Made by a program: the position numbers and the translations under genes. 64,000 bases of DNA from Meandrina meandrites (taxonomy: Eukaryota; Cnidaria; Anthozoa; Scleractinia; Meandrinidae): the NCBI GenBank assembly GCA_963693305.1, contig OY855906.1:18498161-18562160 (forward strand), in the 5' to 3' direction. This document shows positions 47,430 through 60,866 of the stretch, in pieces. Within the stretch, counting starts at the first letter, position 1; each line of letters opens with the position of its first letter. The notes beneath the pieces are model-generated. The model did no database searches. It saw only the letters and a list, made by a program, of their open reading frames with translations, and had not been told where the DNA came from.

Positions 47430-49891
47430 ATGATAACATCACAATATCCTATTTGGCTTGCTGAATTTGCAGATGTCGTTGACAAACGTGTCTTATGGGA
47501 CCTAATTAAATACAGAATAAGACAAGTAACAATTCACTACAGTAAGAGTAAAAGCAAAAAACGCAAAGCTCGCTTGGCTGAAGCAGAAGAAAAAGTAAAA
47601 AATTGTGAAATGAAATATACCGTATCGCCGTCTGAAGATATCTCTGCAGAATTAGAGCGGTCGAAACAGGAATATGAGTCTCTCTATGACTATATTATTC
47701 AGGGTAAAATCATTCGATCTAAAGCAACCTGGTATGAGAAAGGTGAAAAAAATTGCCTCGAGCTATTGCTTTACGCCTTGAAAAGGTTCTACCGGATATT
47801 ATCAGCACCGACCAATATGCTTATATAAAAGGCAGAACAATATTCGATGCCACTCGAACCATTGATGATATAATGGAATATACCAAACTTACGAAAACGT
47901 CTGGTATTATGACTGTCTTCGATTTCGAAAAAGCTTTTGACTCGATCAGCTGGACTTTTTTGATCAAAACCTTGGAATCTTTTGGTTTTGGTGAGTCCTT
48001 TATAAACTGGGTTAAAACTCTTTATACCAATATTTCCAGTTGTGTACTGAACAATGGTTTTTCCACGCAGTTATTTGAGGTACAGAGAGGGGTTAGACTG
48101 GGAGACCCACTGTCTCCATACCTTTTTATTTTAGCCTTAGAGGTACTTCTCACAAATGTTCGAGATGATTGCAGAATAAGGGGTATTGTGATTGGAAACA
48201 AGGAAACTAAAGTTACAGCTTTTGCCGATGACCTGACTTCCTTTGTAAGAGACATCCCATCTTTTAAAATACTGTTAGATACTCTTGAGAGAATTGGAAC
48301 CTGTTCTGGGTTGAAGCTAAATAACGATAAGACGGAAGCTCTCTGGCTCGGTGACAATTCCAATAATGGTCAACTACCTAATATAGACGAAGACAAAGTT
48401 AACAAACCTATGAAAATCTTAGGTATTTACTTTACCTACGACTGGCGTAAGAAACAGGAACTCAATTTTGATGCAATTTTAACTTCTCTAAGCAAGACTT
48501 TAAACAGTTGGCAATGGAGAAATCTTTCCCTGTACGGAAAAATTCAAATAGTCAAAACGTTTGCTATTCCAAAATTTATGTTTCGAGCATCTATAATTCC
48601 TTTAAACAAAGATATCTTAAAGCAAGCTAACTCTATAATATATAAATTTGTTTGGAAAAACAAGGACAAAATTAAGCGTCTAGCCTTAATTAGCGATTAC
48701 GAATATGGAGGCCTATGAATGCCTCATATAGAATCAATGATCGATACCCAACGTATCCTTTGTCTCAAAAGTACGTTGACAAATATCCTAGCCCATGGAA
48801 ACACTTCCTTACCTATATCTTAAAGAACCAGGGCGGAAAATTCATCATGCACTGCAATTTTAGTGTGTCGGACTTACCAAGGGACTTACCTAAATTTTAT
48901 CTTGAATGCTTTGCTGCTTGGTGTAAGTTAGCACACAACAATATATTAACTGAGAAGCACGTTCTCAGCAAAATCCTATGGAATAATTGTTTTTTGAGAA
49001 TCAACAAAGAGACGGTCTTCAGTGAAAAATTGGTTTCTAAAGGTATTCTCTACATTGGCGATATCCTATCAGTGCAAGGCAAGCTTCAGCCATGGCTGTT
49101 TTTTAAAAATAAAGGGCTCGTGTTGAATGACTACTTACTATTGCTTGGCATTTATAATTCTTTCCCCGCCCCTTGGAAAAACATCTTAAAGTCTTCCGAT
49201 TCCACTCTAACTTGGCAAAGCATCGACCCAAAAGATCTGGATTACAGTATATACATAGATGGCGACAATGTGAAACTAGAACAACTCACCACGAAAAAAC
49301 TTTACTGGACACGGGTAACAAATATTCAAGTTCCCCCCTCTGCTCAACAAAAATTCAACAATTTATTTAATGGCCATGCTCTTGACTGGAAAAAAATTTA
49401 CATGGTTCCACACAAGGCAACCATAGACACAAAAACAAGAAGTTTTCAATATAAATTACTCAATCGCATTGTTTTTACCAACAAATCTCTGTTTAAGATG
49501 AAATTAGTCGATTCTCCTATGTGTACTTTTTGCGATCTCTTAGAGGAATCCCTCGAGCATCTCTTTTGTAACTGCAATTGTAGCAAAGAATTTTGGATGT
49601 CTGTTGTTTCTTGGCTAAATGGTGTAGGAATAGATTTAGATCTGTTAAATGAATGTGATATTCTTTTTGGTCTGTTACACACACGATCACACTGGCTTCT
49701 GCTTAATCACATTATTATGGGAAAACAAGTAATATGTCAAAGTCGTCTAAAAAATGTAAACCTTTACTAACTCATTTAAAAAACAAACTAAAGAGTATAG
49801 GAAGAATAGAATGCAACATTGCCATAAGAAACAATAGACAAGAAATACATCACAAAAAGTGGCACCCTCTAGTGAACATCAGTTTAATTTA
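47430..49891 (+). pseudogene. LINE ORF2 reverse transcriptase and C-terminus, internal deletion
   Basis: After the linker (KATWYEKGEKN, about 47745), the RT finger part seems deleted; sequence resumes at ADQ-like STDQYAYIKGR. Palm motifs DFEKAFDSISW, RGVRLGDPLSPYLF and FADDLTSF follow, then a Cys-rich C-terminus (CTFCDLLEESLEHLFCNC). Frame changes near 47790, 48715 and 49755. The ORF2 text ends at 49891 (TAA). Confidence 0.85.
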
Positions 49892-50872
49892 AATCGAAAA
49901 CAGAAGGAGAACACAGCGTTCTCCAAATCAGGCGGTAACCGGTAAAATTTACCGCTTGCAGCACCACTCTTTACCGCCTAACACCGCTTAGAAATGTTCA
50001 AATTCAACAGCTTAATAACAAAGTTATGCCAGTCGTTGCACCAATGCAGTTGTGATCAAAAATAACTGATAGAATAGGAAGAAAATAAACAGCAAAAAAT
50101 GCAATATTCACTTACAACTTTGTGCCAGTATTCTAATTCAATATTCTTTATTTCTCTCCACCTTCCAAATCTTTGGTTGCTGTTATCTTTCGAAAAAAGA
50201 CTACGTTTTGGCGGGCTTTCTTTACAATGATTCGGCAGCAATAGCTGCTCTCCTTTCATTTTGTCCGTTCTGTCCATTGACAATGAAAGAATTCACAAGG
50301 CAAATAGGTAAAAAATAATTTATTTTAAGTGAGAAGTATTACGGAGAAAATAAGCTTACGTGTAGTTGATTGCTAAGTTTACCGTAGCTCACGTGTGGTG
50401 AAGGGAAAGTCAGCTTTTGTTGTGAACTTCTTCTCATTAAGTTCGTAAGTGTTTAAAACGAAACCCAGACAGCAGGTTAAAAGAAGCGTCTAGAATACGA
50501 CCCTTCAGCGATGCCATTGTAAATGCTGAGTATTCGAAGCAAAGAGAAAAGTAGCTGTAGCGATTTATAGCAAAGATGAGACGAGAGCGCCGGTTCTTCA
50601 AGTACTCTCCTTTAAACACTGGAAGAAAATTTTATACAATTTTTTCTTATAGGATGTATAAAAAGACGACAGAACGGCCAGAAAAAGTTCTTGTAAAATA
50701 AAATTTGACCAGCATGTACACTAGAAAACAGCTGAGATTCACCAGTAGTTCTTTACCGGTTTGAAAAGTTCTTTTACCTGCTGTGCTGAAAACTAGGGAG
50801 AACCCTGGAACATCAGAACGTCAATCTTCAGTTCAGTTTTTTCCTCAACTATTTATTTATTTATCTGTCTAT

Positions 50873-50919
<47 letters not shown>

Positions 50920-52126
50920 TTCTTTTCATTACTTGGAATACAGTCTCCGACTTTGTGTAAATGTAAATGTAACGTAGTAGTTAACGTAGTAATGTCGATG
51001 TAAGTAAGTTTGTAAATGTAGTTGTATCTATGTAGCGTAAGTAAGTTAATGTTAGTTTTATGTACCTAGTGTCTGTAAAAAAATGTTATTCAATAAAAAA
51101 AAGGTTTGATAAAAAAAACAAAAAACAAAAAAAACAAAACAAAACAAGAACAAACAATGAAGAGGGCAATAGCCATTGATAATTAACACGTATACCTGAA
51201 CCTTACGCGGGACTAACATAATTACGACAGTAATTAAAACGGAACTTCAGAGTTATGGGCGTGCAGAATGATTGTAGCTTTAACCGCAAAGCGGAAAGCA
51301 AGATTTAAATGCTAATTCGAGACGCAACCAAAATAAAAAAAAATAATGTAGTGTCCAAAGGATACGGGAAAAAAAATTAACAAGTTTGTGAGGACTGATC
51401 TTGTAAAGGACTGTTCATATAGTGCCTCCTTGTCTTGATGTTGAGCAAGTTCTTCTGAAATTGGGGGCGATTAATCACCATGTACAATATGACTGGCTTC
51501 AACATTCGATTGCCATTTTTTAGGAATTTTGTCAAACATATTTCTTTCATTGACTAGTAGCCGGTCGCCAATGATCGCCGCCTTGGTACCTTCGGTTCCC
51601 CTTCCTTTTTTGAGCGCTGGAATTAATATAACATAACATAACATAAATCTTAATAAAAACACAAGAAAGAGCCAAGTAAAGGTAAGTTATTACTAAAAAA
51701 AACAACAACAATGACGTGTATAAAATTTACCTGAACATAAGTGGGAATAGTTTTTCATCTTCGTCACTGCTTCCATCTGTGGCAAAGCAATATGGGCTGT
51801 TTTTTAATAATGCTACCACATGCTCTGCTCAGGGGAGCAAGTGCTTCCTTTACTATGGCAGTTGTTTTTGTCCTAATGGTAAGAATTAAAAAAGTTTACA
51901 TTTTTCAGTCAATTATGGAAATTGATTGAACGTAAATTCAAATATTTTAAAAGTAATTTTAGTCCATACAGATCTTTGTTAAATATTTCATCAGGCTTAA
52001 ACAGCATTTTGAACTAGTTTCCAGTGCTGTCATGTTACCTTGCACAGCTAAATTTTGAAGCAATATCCGAGTCAGGGAACATCTGTTTGAAAAGAGCTCC
52101 AGCATGGTCGGCAGCACTCAAGGGTA
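49892..52126. other. No gene; (ATTT)n and A-rich tracts
   Basis: Contains a (TTTA)n microsatellite at about 50849-50920 and an A-rich tract (51090-51150) that may be the LINE tail. Nothing coding was recognised. Confidence 0.5.
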
Positions 52127-52992
52127 CCGTATTTACCAGAGTATAAGTCGATCCCGTGTATAAGTCGACCCCCTATTTTTGAGGCCATAAACTAACATTT
52201 CGTTTCTGGGTAAGAATCTTCCTGGAAAACTAACCCTGTGTTTCTTAGAATTTCCTTTCATGTAGAGGTACTTAATGAAAAAGTCATGGCAAGTTTCAAT
52301 GTGAAGTTTATTATCGTGCTTACGCGAGCGTTTTTGCAACACATGTTTATTAGGCATTTTGTCCATAATTTTTGAAACAGGCTTAAAAAATCAAACGCAC
52401 TAATCAGAAACGAACCTTTGTAATTGTGGAGAGATAGTAGTGGCTTTAAAAGACAAGCAAAACACCAAGTTACACCAAAAACCTTTGAAAATGACTCGAT
52501 AAACAAAGTGCCAAGCTTGCTCAGGGTACTTGGTAACCAAGCTACAAAATTGGTGAAGTACTGGTAACTAATAACTACATATGCTTGCATCATGCCAGGT
52601 TACTAAGTAGCGAAGTTCGAAGCGAGAAAGATCATGCAGAAAGATGTTTTTCTCTAGTGGATTTTACAGCTTTATGGAAACTGTCAGCCCTTTATTGAAA
52701 CCTTGTGACAGTGAGTCTCTACAGCATTCAGGTTTATATTAAGCTGACAAATCGTAAGGAATTCCAACTTGAACTGCTAATTTAACGACACGGCAAGGCG
52801 AAAGGACATTGTAACCTGTACTGTTGTTTACACGATGGTTGATAACATATAAAAACAATTGTTATGCTAATTGTGCAGAATTTATTTAACTGGTGCTTGG
52901 GTTGAAAATTTTGACCCATGTATAAGTCAAGGGCGATTTTTTAGACCGATTTTGAGATAAAAAAAGGTCGACTTATACACGGGTAAATATGG
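52127..52992. mobile_element. MITE with TA target site and CCGTATTTACC ends
   Basis: Inverted ends CCGTATTTACC (52127 on) and GGTAAATATGG (to 52992; one mismatch), each flanked by TA. Subterminal GTATAAGTCGA repeats occur in both orientations. No transposase. Tc1/mariner-like MITE. Confidence 0.7.
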
Positions 52993-54257
52993 TATGTTGT
53001 GCTCAACAAGGAAGCTGGTGAATAGCATCTCTGATTTGATTTGCTGAGTTAAAAGAAACAAAAAACACCATTTTTAAAAAATGTTTAAAGGAAATTTAGA
53101 CCAAAAAACACTTTCAAAGCTCGAAAAACTGCTCCAAAACTCTGTGCATAATTGCAAATTGGTGCAACCATTGCCGTTTTATCACTTTTACCCCTGATGA
53201 AGGCTGTAGTTTCAGCAAAAATGTTGGGGTATTAAAATTGTTTTTACAACATTTCAATTTTCAAGATACGTTTAAGTGTCATTGTTAAGTGGCTTGGGTA
53301 CGTAGTCTTGTACTCCCATTTCCTTTCATCTAACAACAAGTTTACTGATTTTAAACCATTCTCATATTAAGATAAACACTTTTTCTGAACCAATCCCTTG
53401 AAAATATTTGATATTTCTCTTGTTGTATACAGCTTTGCTGAAATGCTACACATGAGTTAATTTAAAAAACTGCACCTTTATAATAAAAAATGCATGGTAG
53501 AAATTTTGAGTTTAATTTTGTCAATAATGTTCTTGTTGAATCTAGTGTTATAAAAATGAATGTTGCAGTGTTTACTATTAATATAGCTTGAGATCAGGTA
53601 CAAGTGTTGGAGGCATTTATTAACTAATCTTTTAATGTGTTCCTTTCGTTTCTTCGAGACTGGCTTCCATCCCAGTCCTCTACATAGTACTTAGGCCACA
53701 GCCAGGTAGCTTTCAATGTGTTTATACCAAGGCCAGTTCCATATTTATCAAACATCCACTGAGTATGAACTGGAACAAGATGACCAATACTCCAGACTGT
53801 GCATGAAACTTCATCACAGAAAAGGACAACTGCTGTGAAGTAATCATGGCTCATTTGTTGCAGTGATATGAAATATAGAAAACCTTGAAGCACACTCTCT
53901 CAACTTGATTACTATGAAGCTTCGTAATCAATTTAGGGTTTCCTGAATCCCCCTTGATTGCATCTACCATAAACATGAAACCATGCAAGACAAGTTTAGA
54001 GTCTTTTCTAGTTAGTCTGTTGAAAAAGTCCTTATCTTTTGGCCTGTCTTCTAGGGTCCATTTCCCTATGTGCTTCTTTAGGCATCCAGCTTTGAGATCA
54101 GACACTTATGCTTTGAAGTATCTGAAAATTGCACTTGATGGCTGTAGATCTGAGATTTTTGTTTGGGATGTTACTCGATGAAATTGCTAAGTCTAAAAGC
54201 AGTGACTGCAAATGTTGCACTCCATTATTTTTCAAATGGAGAGGCTCAAGAACTTTA

Positions 54258-55275
54258 TTGTAATGAGTACCAACGAGAGGCTCAATTTCCTGTCTTGACT
54301 TCTTGCTTGCAATGAACTGAGTAACTTTACTTCTCTGGCTGGACTTGGCAAGGTTGAGAGATATCTTATCCTTGAACTTTGAACCCTGCTTAGCCATGTC
54401 CAGTCTTTGTCGGTATGGCCAAGATTTCCCCTTGCAATTTGGCATGTTCCATATTTGCCATCTAATGTGGTGTAATCTGCCTTTGATACATTGGCAAAGC
54501 TTGAAAAATAACTGGCAGAATTGCGAAGTTCTCCATTAAAGAAACAAAAATTTCATGTCAGAGGGAGCCAATTGAAAAGTTCTACCATCACCAGCTGGTA
54601 AGCTTTCAAACATTCATCAAAGTATTTTAAATACTTTGATTCTTCATCTGACAGTGATTTATGGTGCCTTCATTTTGCATTCCTTCATTGCATAAACTAT
54701 TGTTTACATGAATGGTCAGCTGCATGGCTGAGACATCCCTTGTCTACAACCAATAGCAACACAGCCCTTCAACTTCTTTATCGCAATGAGTACCGAAGAG
54801 AGGCTCAATTTCCTGTCTTGACTTCTTGCTTGCAATGAACTGAGTAACTTAACTTCTCTGGGTGGACTTGGCAAGGTTGGGAGATATCTTATCGTTGAAC
54901 TTTGAACCCTGTTAGCCATATCCAGTCTTTGTCAGCATGGCCAAGATTTCCCCTTGCAATTTGGCACGTTCCAAATTTGCCATTTAATGTGGTGTAAACT
55001 GCCTTTGATACATTGGCAAAGCTTAAAAAATAACTGGCAGAATCGCGAAGTTCTCCATTAAGGAAACAAAGAAATTTCATGTCAGAGGGAGCCAATTGAA
55101 AAGTTCTACCATCACCAGCTGGTAAGCTTTCAAACATTCATCAAAGTATTTTAAATACTTTGACCCTTTATCTGACAGTGATTTATGGTGCCTTCATTTT
55201 ACATTCCTTCATTACATAAACTATTGTTTACATGAATGGTCAGCTGCATGGCTGAGACATCCCTTGTCTACATGC
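54258..55275. repeat. Direct tandem duplication, offset about 523 bp
   Basis: The segment starting CTCAATTTCCTGTCTTGACT at 54281 is repeated at 54804 with about 95% identity by eye through AGACATCCCTTGTCTAC. The region is minus-strand relic sequence of unknown origin next to a Gypsy integrase. The first copy ends near 54742, the second near 55275. Confidence 0.7.
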
Positions 55276-55771
55276 ATTGTTCTGTTGAATCTCTCACATT
55301 GTGCATTACTTTTGGGGGTGGCAAGGTGTGGTGCGTGATTTCTTGATCCCATAAAGTCTGCATAGTTCTGGTCTGAATGAATTCTAAGGGGAATTCCATA
55401 GCTGAGAAACCATTCTTTCACTAGGACTTTGGCTGTTGTAGTAGCTTTCTGATCTCTTTGTGAAGACATCCGTCATAACAAGAACATTCTCTCTTTCATC
55501 AGCTGCTGGTTCAAGGACTGTGAAATCTATCGCTAGAATTTCAAGTGGTTCCCATGGGTGGTCAAATCCTAATGATTGGCATCTTTGATAAGGTACACCA
55601 TTCACAGTTCTTGATCCATTTCTCTACATCTGAGTACATTCTAGGGCAATAACATTCTCGGATCAGGTTAAGACTTCTCTCTAATCCTTGATGTCCCATC
55701 CTAGTGTGCATGAGACCATTTTGTCTTGGACAGAAAGCTTGGGAAAAGGTAACCGTGGCCAAACAACACAA
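55221..55771 (-). pseudogene. Gypsy integrase fragment
   Basis: The zinc-binding H2C2 part (HTRMGHQGLERSLNLIRECY, CEWCTLSKMP) is followed by PLEILAIDFTVLEPAADE, RDQKATTTAKVLVKEWFL, IHSDQN and NAQCERFNRTMH. Several frame changes. Nearby, 55780-56060 on the opposite strand reads RTIRKPAYLKDL, a Gypsy integrase-tail pattern, so the region is rearranged. Confidence 0.75.
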
Positions 55772-56219
55772 TGAAGAAAAGTCCTATGAAGATGAGAGAC
55801 TGAGAGTTGACCTTATCAAAGGAATGGAGTAGACCCGAATGAACAGCCCACCCCATCAAGACCGCTGGAACAGACTTCCAGTTCTCCACCAGCAATGACT
55901 AAGAACAAGGATAAGGTCCCAGCCGAGGCTAACAGGCCACCTGAGACACCTAGTGCAAACCAGCGACTGATGGAACAGCAAATGCCACCTACTGTTGCAT
56001 CGCAATGTCCTTAGCGAACCATCAGAAAACCTGCCTATCTTAAGGACTTGAGGAAACGTTTTAATTCGTCTTGTTAGTTTTGTAGTTTTTATTTTTTTAG
56101 AAAAATAATTGTAAAGCGCCTTAGAACTTTAGTATATAAGTTTTTATATAAATTATTTCTTTCTTGTGAAGAACGTATTTCGTAGAGCGCTCAACTCATT
56201 AAAATGAGGAGCAGTGACA

Positions 56220-58330
56220 ATAACTTCACAAGAGATCAGGCTTCAGGAGTAATCATCGTTTTATTGCAACAGCTCTGTTTCGTATGGACCAAAATAATAA
56301 GGTCCACACTCATCAGGCAACTTCAACGACTGACCATTAAATCATTTATTTGGCAGTTAAATGCGAACATTTGAATGGTTTCTATGGCAAATGCGTTACA
56401 TTCAAGCTTATTGGAAACTAATCGAATGGTTTCTAGGTAACAGATGCATTATAAACAAGGTGTTATATCTTAATTACGTTACTCTAAAGTTCTGAAGTAC
56501 TTATCGGTTTCTGTGGGGGCATGAACTTGCTAATTCGTTTCGTCTGTTAAGGCTACACAGCCCTTTTTTACAAATGATAATCAATTTTTCATGCAAACAA
56601 AGATTACACTTTTTGCTAACGTTGCTGTAGGGGTTACATTTCGTTAAAACTTTCCATTTGATTTGAAACGGTTTCTTTGCATCCTGCAGATTCCAAACAT
56701 GTTTAGACAGTTCTGTTTCGTTTCTTCATTTTGAGTGTCGACAGGATGTCTGATGATTTCTGTAATGTTCCTTAAAGTTTGTTGCCAGTCCCACGTAAGT
56801 CTCAGTTGTTGTCTCGGTGGTTACTGTGGCTTGATAAATGACGTTTGTTTGAAGGCATTTTCCTTCGAGTGGGCAATCTGGTTTCTTTCTGCAATTACAG
56901 GTGTTGGGTTGCTGCGTTGGTGTATTTTTTTGAAAGGATGTTTTTGTTGTGTGACGAGATGATTGATTTCATGTTTTGCATGCATGAGTAGCTCAGCTTA
57001 AGTGTGTGTCTGTTGAAAATCTTGTGGAGCGGATGGTTCTTTGGAAAGAATTTGTTGACGATGTGAAGGAACTTTCTACCAAGGTTAGTTTAACGTTTGA
57101 AGCAAAAAGTGGGTTGTACCATGTGATGTTTCTTGTTCGCTTTCTTCTGTTTCTCGGAGGTGGCTCTGGTGAAGGGTTGTATGTTAGCTTGTGGTCATAT
57201 CCACTTTCTTTGAGTGCTTGTTGGTAAGGGGTGATGGATTCGTCAAATACTTCTTTGCTGGATGAGATGTTAGTTAGCCTTTTGTTAATGTTGAGTGGGA
57301 TGTTTTTCAGCAATGCTGGGGGGTGGTTGCTCTGTCGGTGGACGTACAATATTTTGTTATTGGGCTTCATGTATGGCTTGTAGTTTCCATTAGTGAGGTT
57401 GAAGGTTATGTCAAGAAAGTTAACAATCTTTTTGTTGGCGTCAATTGTGATCTTAAGGCCATTTGATTTAAACACATTGCTGACTTCTTGTTTGGTCTTT
57501 TCAATTTCCTTCAGAGTGGCTTTGCAAACTGCTAGGCCTTCGTCATGGTACAGGCCAACTTCATCTTTGAATTTGGATGCGATTAAGGACAACATGTAAG
57601 CTCCTATTAACTCACACGTTTCCGCTCCGTCGTATGAGCCCATTGTGACATCAAACATGTCGTTTGTATTCTTCTTGGTCCATGGAGAGTTTTGGTGGTA
57701 AAGGAGGGACTTTTTCGCGTGGATGATGATATGGCGGTCTTGTTGGGTGATGGTAGTGAATCTTGAGGCGTACTCTAATGCATTCAGTAATAGGTCTTCA
57801 GAAATCGATGGATAGAAATCGCACACGTCAAAGGTGATAAATGCGTGTTTATCCTTTTCTGGAATTGCTTTAAACCATTCCATGGTGTTGCTAGTACTTT
57901 TCCACAGATTCACTTTAGTCGCTTGGATAATTTCTTTGTTTATGTGGTCGAGGATGTTTTTACTGATGATGCCAATTTCAGATTTGCTTGGGTTGATAAG
58001 TCTGCAGGTTGGGTTGTTTACGAAATCTGGTTTGTGGTCTTTCAGTGTTATGAATGAGGCCCTCGGTCGTCAAGTTTAAGTTTTTCCGCAATTTTCTTGT
58101 CTTTTAAAGTTATCATGTCCGGCACTTTGGGGTTCGTCGTCTTGTAGCTTTTCGTTACGTTTTTGTCTACAAGTGTCACATAGTCCTTGGCTTCGGTCTT
58201 GTAATAGTTGGTTGTTTTGTCTGCTTTCACGAAGATGTTTTTCTCTTCTCTTATTTCCTTGACATCTTTACTGAGCTTTTTCTGATTATTATTATTTGCG
58301 CAGTAGGGCACAACAGACTAAGGACATTTT
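56220..58330 (-). mobile_element. Penelope-like element with GIY-YIG remnant
   Basis: The minus strand holds an RT (FDVCDFYPSISEDLLLNALE, MGSYDGAETCELIGAYML, YHDEGLAVCK) at 56993-57913 with an N-terminal part at 58048-58311 (FVKADKTTNYYK). After it come [17 protein letters not shown] and a Cys-rich GIY-YIG-like region ([22 protein letters not shown]; about 56760-56900). The usual YxDD-type catalytic motif reads YHDE here, so it is inactive. A hammerhead ribozyme lies at its 3' end. Confidence 0.8.
56263..56321 (-). ncRNA. Hammerhead ribozyme (Penelope-type)
   Basis: Read on the minus strand: GTTGC, CTGATGA, GTGTGGACC, loop, GGTCCATAC, GAAA, CAGAGCTG, TT, GCAAT. Stem I GUUGC/GCAAU (5 bp, one wobble), conserved core CUGAUGA and GAAA, stem II 9 bp with one G-U, a minimal stem III CAG/CUG, and a UH cleavage site before GCAAU. 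Hammerheads with short stem III are known from Penelope-like elements. Confidence 0.8.
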
Positions 58331-59975
58331 GATAGCAACTGGACTTGACAAATGTTTAGCGAACATTGACTGTGTGATTATAGAGATCATTTTAAATCTT
58401 GATCTTTTAAGAATTGTTTCGATTCCCAAACAAAGGGAGATATTACGTGACTAGTGCATTTTAGTTACATACGTCATATCCGTAATGTATTCTTATCATG
58501 TTACGTGGTCATGTGTGATCAGTTGAATACATTACGACTTCAACACAGACAAAGTGTGTAATTCATTATGTATTCAGTTTTCAGTTCACACATGCGCAAC
58601 ATAGTGATAGAATTACCCAAGGGACACTTGTCACTACTTAGTATCTTAGCAACTAAAAGCAGGTTCGAAAATCAAGTGCTCAGTTTAATGTCCGCTAAAA
58701 ACCTGTTTCGACTCCGATTGAACACATGGCGGCCTCAAGATTGATCTCGCCGCTTCGCTGCTTACACATGAATGTGCTGCTCGAGGACAAATTGCTACGC
58801 TGTGTAGACAAAACACCAAAACCTTTAACTGTTTTGAAAGTAGGCTTATCGTTACAATGAATATTTTGTAAACAGACTGGCCATTAACATTTCAGCGTGA
58901 CATATGTCTGGCTATCTTCGACATCTTTGCGCAAAAGCTATCGGACCTGTTGTGCAGTCATGAAAAGCCACGCAGTAAAAGTCTGTTTGTTAACTCGGTG
59001 AACGTTTATTACGCTCAAGTGAAAGTTTCACAAAAGATGGAAGAATCGATGGCAATATTTGCAGTGAATGTTTCATCTTTCAGTTCACATTCAACAAAAA
59101 CTCGGTAGAGTTGTGATTATGCAAATACATAAGCTTCTTCCAGTTGTTTATTTAACATTTGAGCGTGACAGCAGTCCGTCTATTTTCGCGCTTCGCGAAT
59201 AATAATGCGAAGTCACGAAAAGGCTCAAAGTAAAAGTTACTGTCTGAACGTTTATTATGATTGACTAAAAGTCTCACAGAAGATGAAGAAATTGATGTCA
59301 ATATTTGCAGGGAATGTGTGATCTTTTAGTTCACATGCAACAAAATGCCGACAGAGTTGTGATTATGCAAATGTCGGCTTCCTCCAAGCCAGTTGTTTGT
59401 TTCGACTAGAATTTTTGACTCGCTTGTGGTCTTTGCGGATAACAATTAAAGCTGTTTTTCGATGTGCATTTTCGTGAAATATTAAACATGAATGCATCAG
59501 ACAAATTCAAACATTTGAGTATTCACTCTTCCCACCTATTTGCGGTGTTACAATAGCGGCGACTCTAAAATGTAAACAGTGGCAAAGCCACTTCCTCCTT
59601 TGCCATTCAGCATTGTAGTTCCTTTGACCGGCATTTTCTTTTTTGAGATTTTTGACCATTTTTGGCTGCAAAAGGTTTTAGCGTCTTATCATTCTTTGAT
59701 TATATGAAGAATTGTGAGAAACAGCTGAAACAGATTCGTGAAACATCATCGCGCCGATTGTTTACACATAGGCGCTTGCTTAGATTCGCCGTCAGATAAC
59801 AAAAACTTCAGTGCCAGAAAGATTTCGCTACCATTTGAACCGATAAGAGGCTAGATTTCAACTTCTTGCATATTTTCGTAAGTTTTTGCAGGTACACACC
59901 AAAAACATGAGGTTTTAACTTATTTCAACCGCTTGCTTGTTCTTGCGGCGCAAGAATTAACTTCTTTCGCCTCTT
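58331..59975. other. No gene seen
   Basis: AT-rich non-coding sequence with two loosely similar blocks (about 58910-59110 and 59160-59360; shared AGTTGTGATTATGCAAAT) suggesting an old duplication. No open frame with recognisable content. Confidence 0.5.
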
Positions 59976-59980
59976 CTAAC

Positions 59981-60451
59981 AGGGTTCGCACAGTCTTGAA
60001 AAGTCCTTGAATTTTGGGGGGAGTCCTTGAAAAGTCCTTGAATTCCATTTTTCCTTGAAAAGTCCTTGAATTTCTGTGTAAGTCCTTGAAAAGTCCTTGA
60101 ATTTTCTTCAACTTTAAAAATAGTGGCGTCGAAACCAAATTGCTTTGCATAGACTATGGTATTCTTTTCCTGTGTAAATTAAAGCACCTTCAAACTCTAA
60201 AACACGAGTGTAAAAGCAGCCAATAACGAGAAAAGACAAGAATGTAGAGAAGGAGATGGAGCAAACACATTTATAGCATTTAAATACCATAAAGAATGTA
60301 GAGAAGGAGATGGAGCAAACACATTTACAGCATTTATATAACATCTGTTAAATTACCTCCCTGGTAGGGGGTCCTTGAAAATTCAATTTGGTCCTTGAAT
60401 AGTCCTTGAAAAGTCCTGGAAAAATGGTTACGATTTTTTGTACGAACCCTG
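59981..60451. mobile_element. MITE with CAGGGTTCG ends and GTCCTTGAA repeats
   Basis: Ends CAGGGTTCGCACA (59981) and TGTACGAACCCTG (to 60451) are inverted repeats flanked by TCTAA (59976-59980 and 60452-60456). The interior has many copies of AGTCCTTGAAA and a 58-bp tandem duplication (about 60238-60352). Non-autonomous; superfamily uncertain. Confidence 0.7.
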
Positions 60452-60866
60452 TCTAATGCGTTTGTTCTGTGCATTAAAATGGCTTCCGGCTATTCTTCGA
60501 AAGACATGTATGCACTAAATGTAACGTCAACCTTACCACTGGAAATATTTTCAATGCTTGGAACGCAAAAACCGGTTTTGAAAATAAGTCCCGAGTTGAG
60601 ACTCGCAATGGGACGTGATGTAAAAAGCATTGAACGTTACTAAGATACAAGGCTCATAAATATGCACAAACCCCACTTGAGTGGGGTTTGCTGAATTACA
60701 CACTTTGTCCGTGTTGAAGTCGTCATGAAAGCGTGCTGAGAACATAACAATCTGCTGCCATTCCTTGTGTCAATTGATACGATACGATAACATGGCTCAG
60801 ATCAGGTGGTACTGGAGTTGCTATGTTGTCTGTGAACACTTCAAATTTAGAACCAAGAAGGTATGT

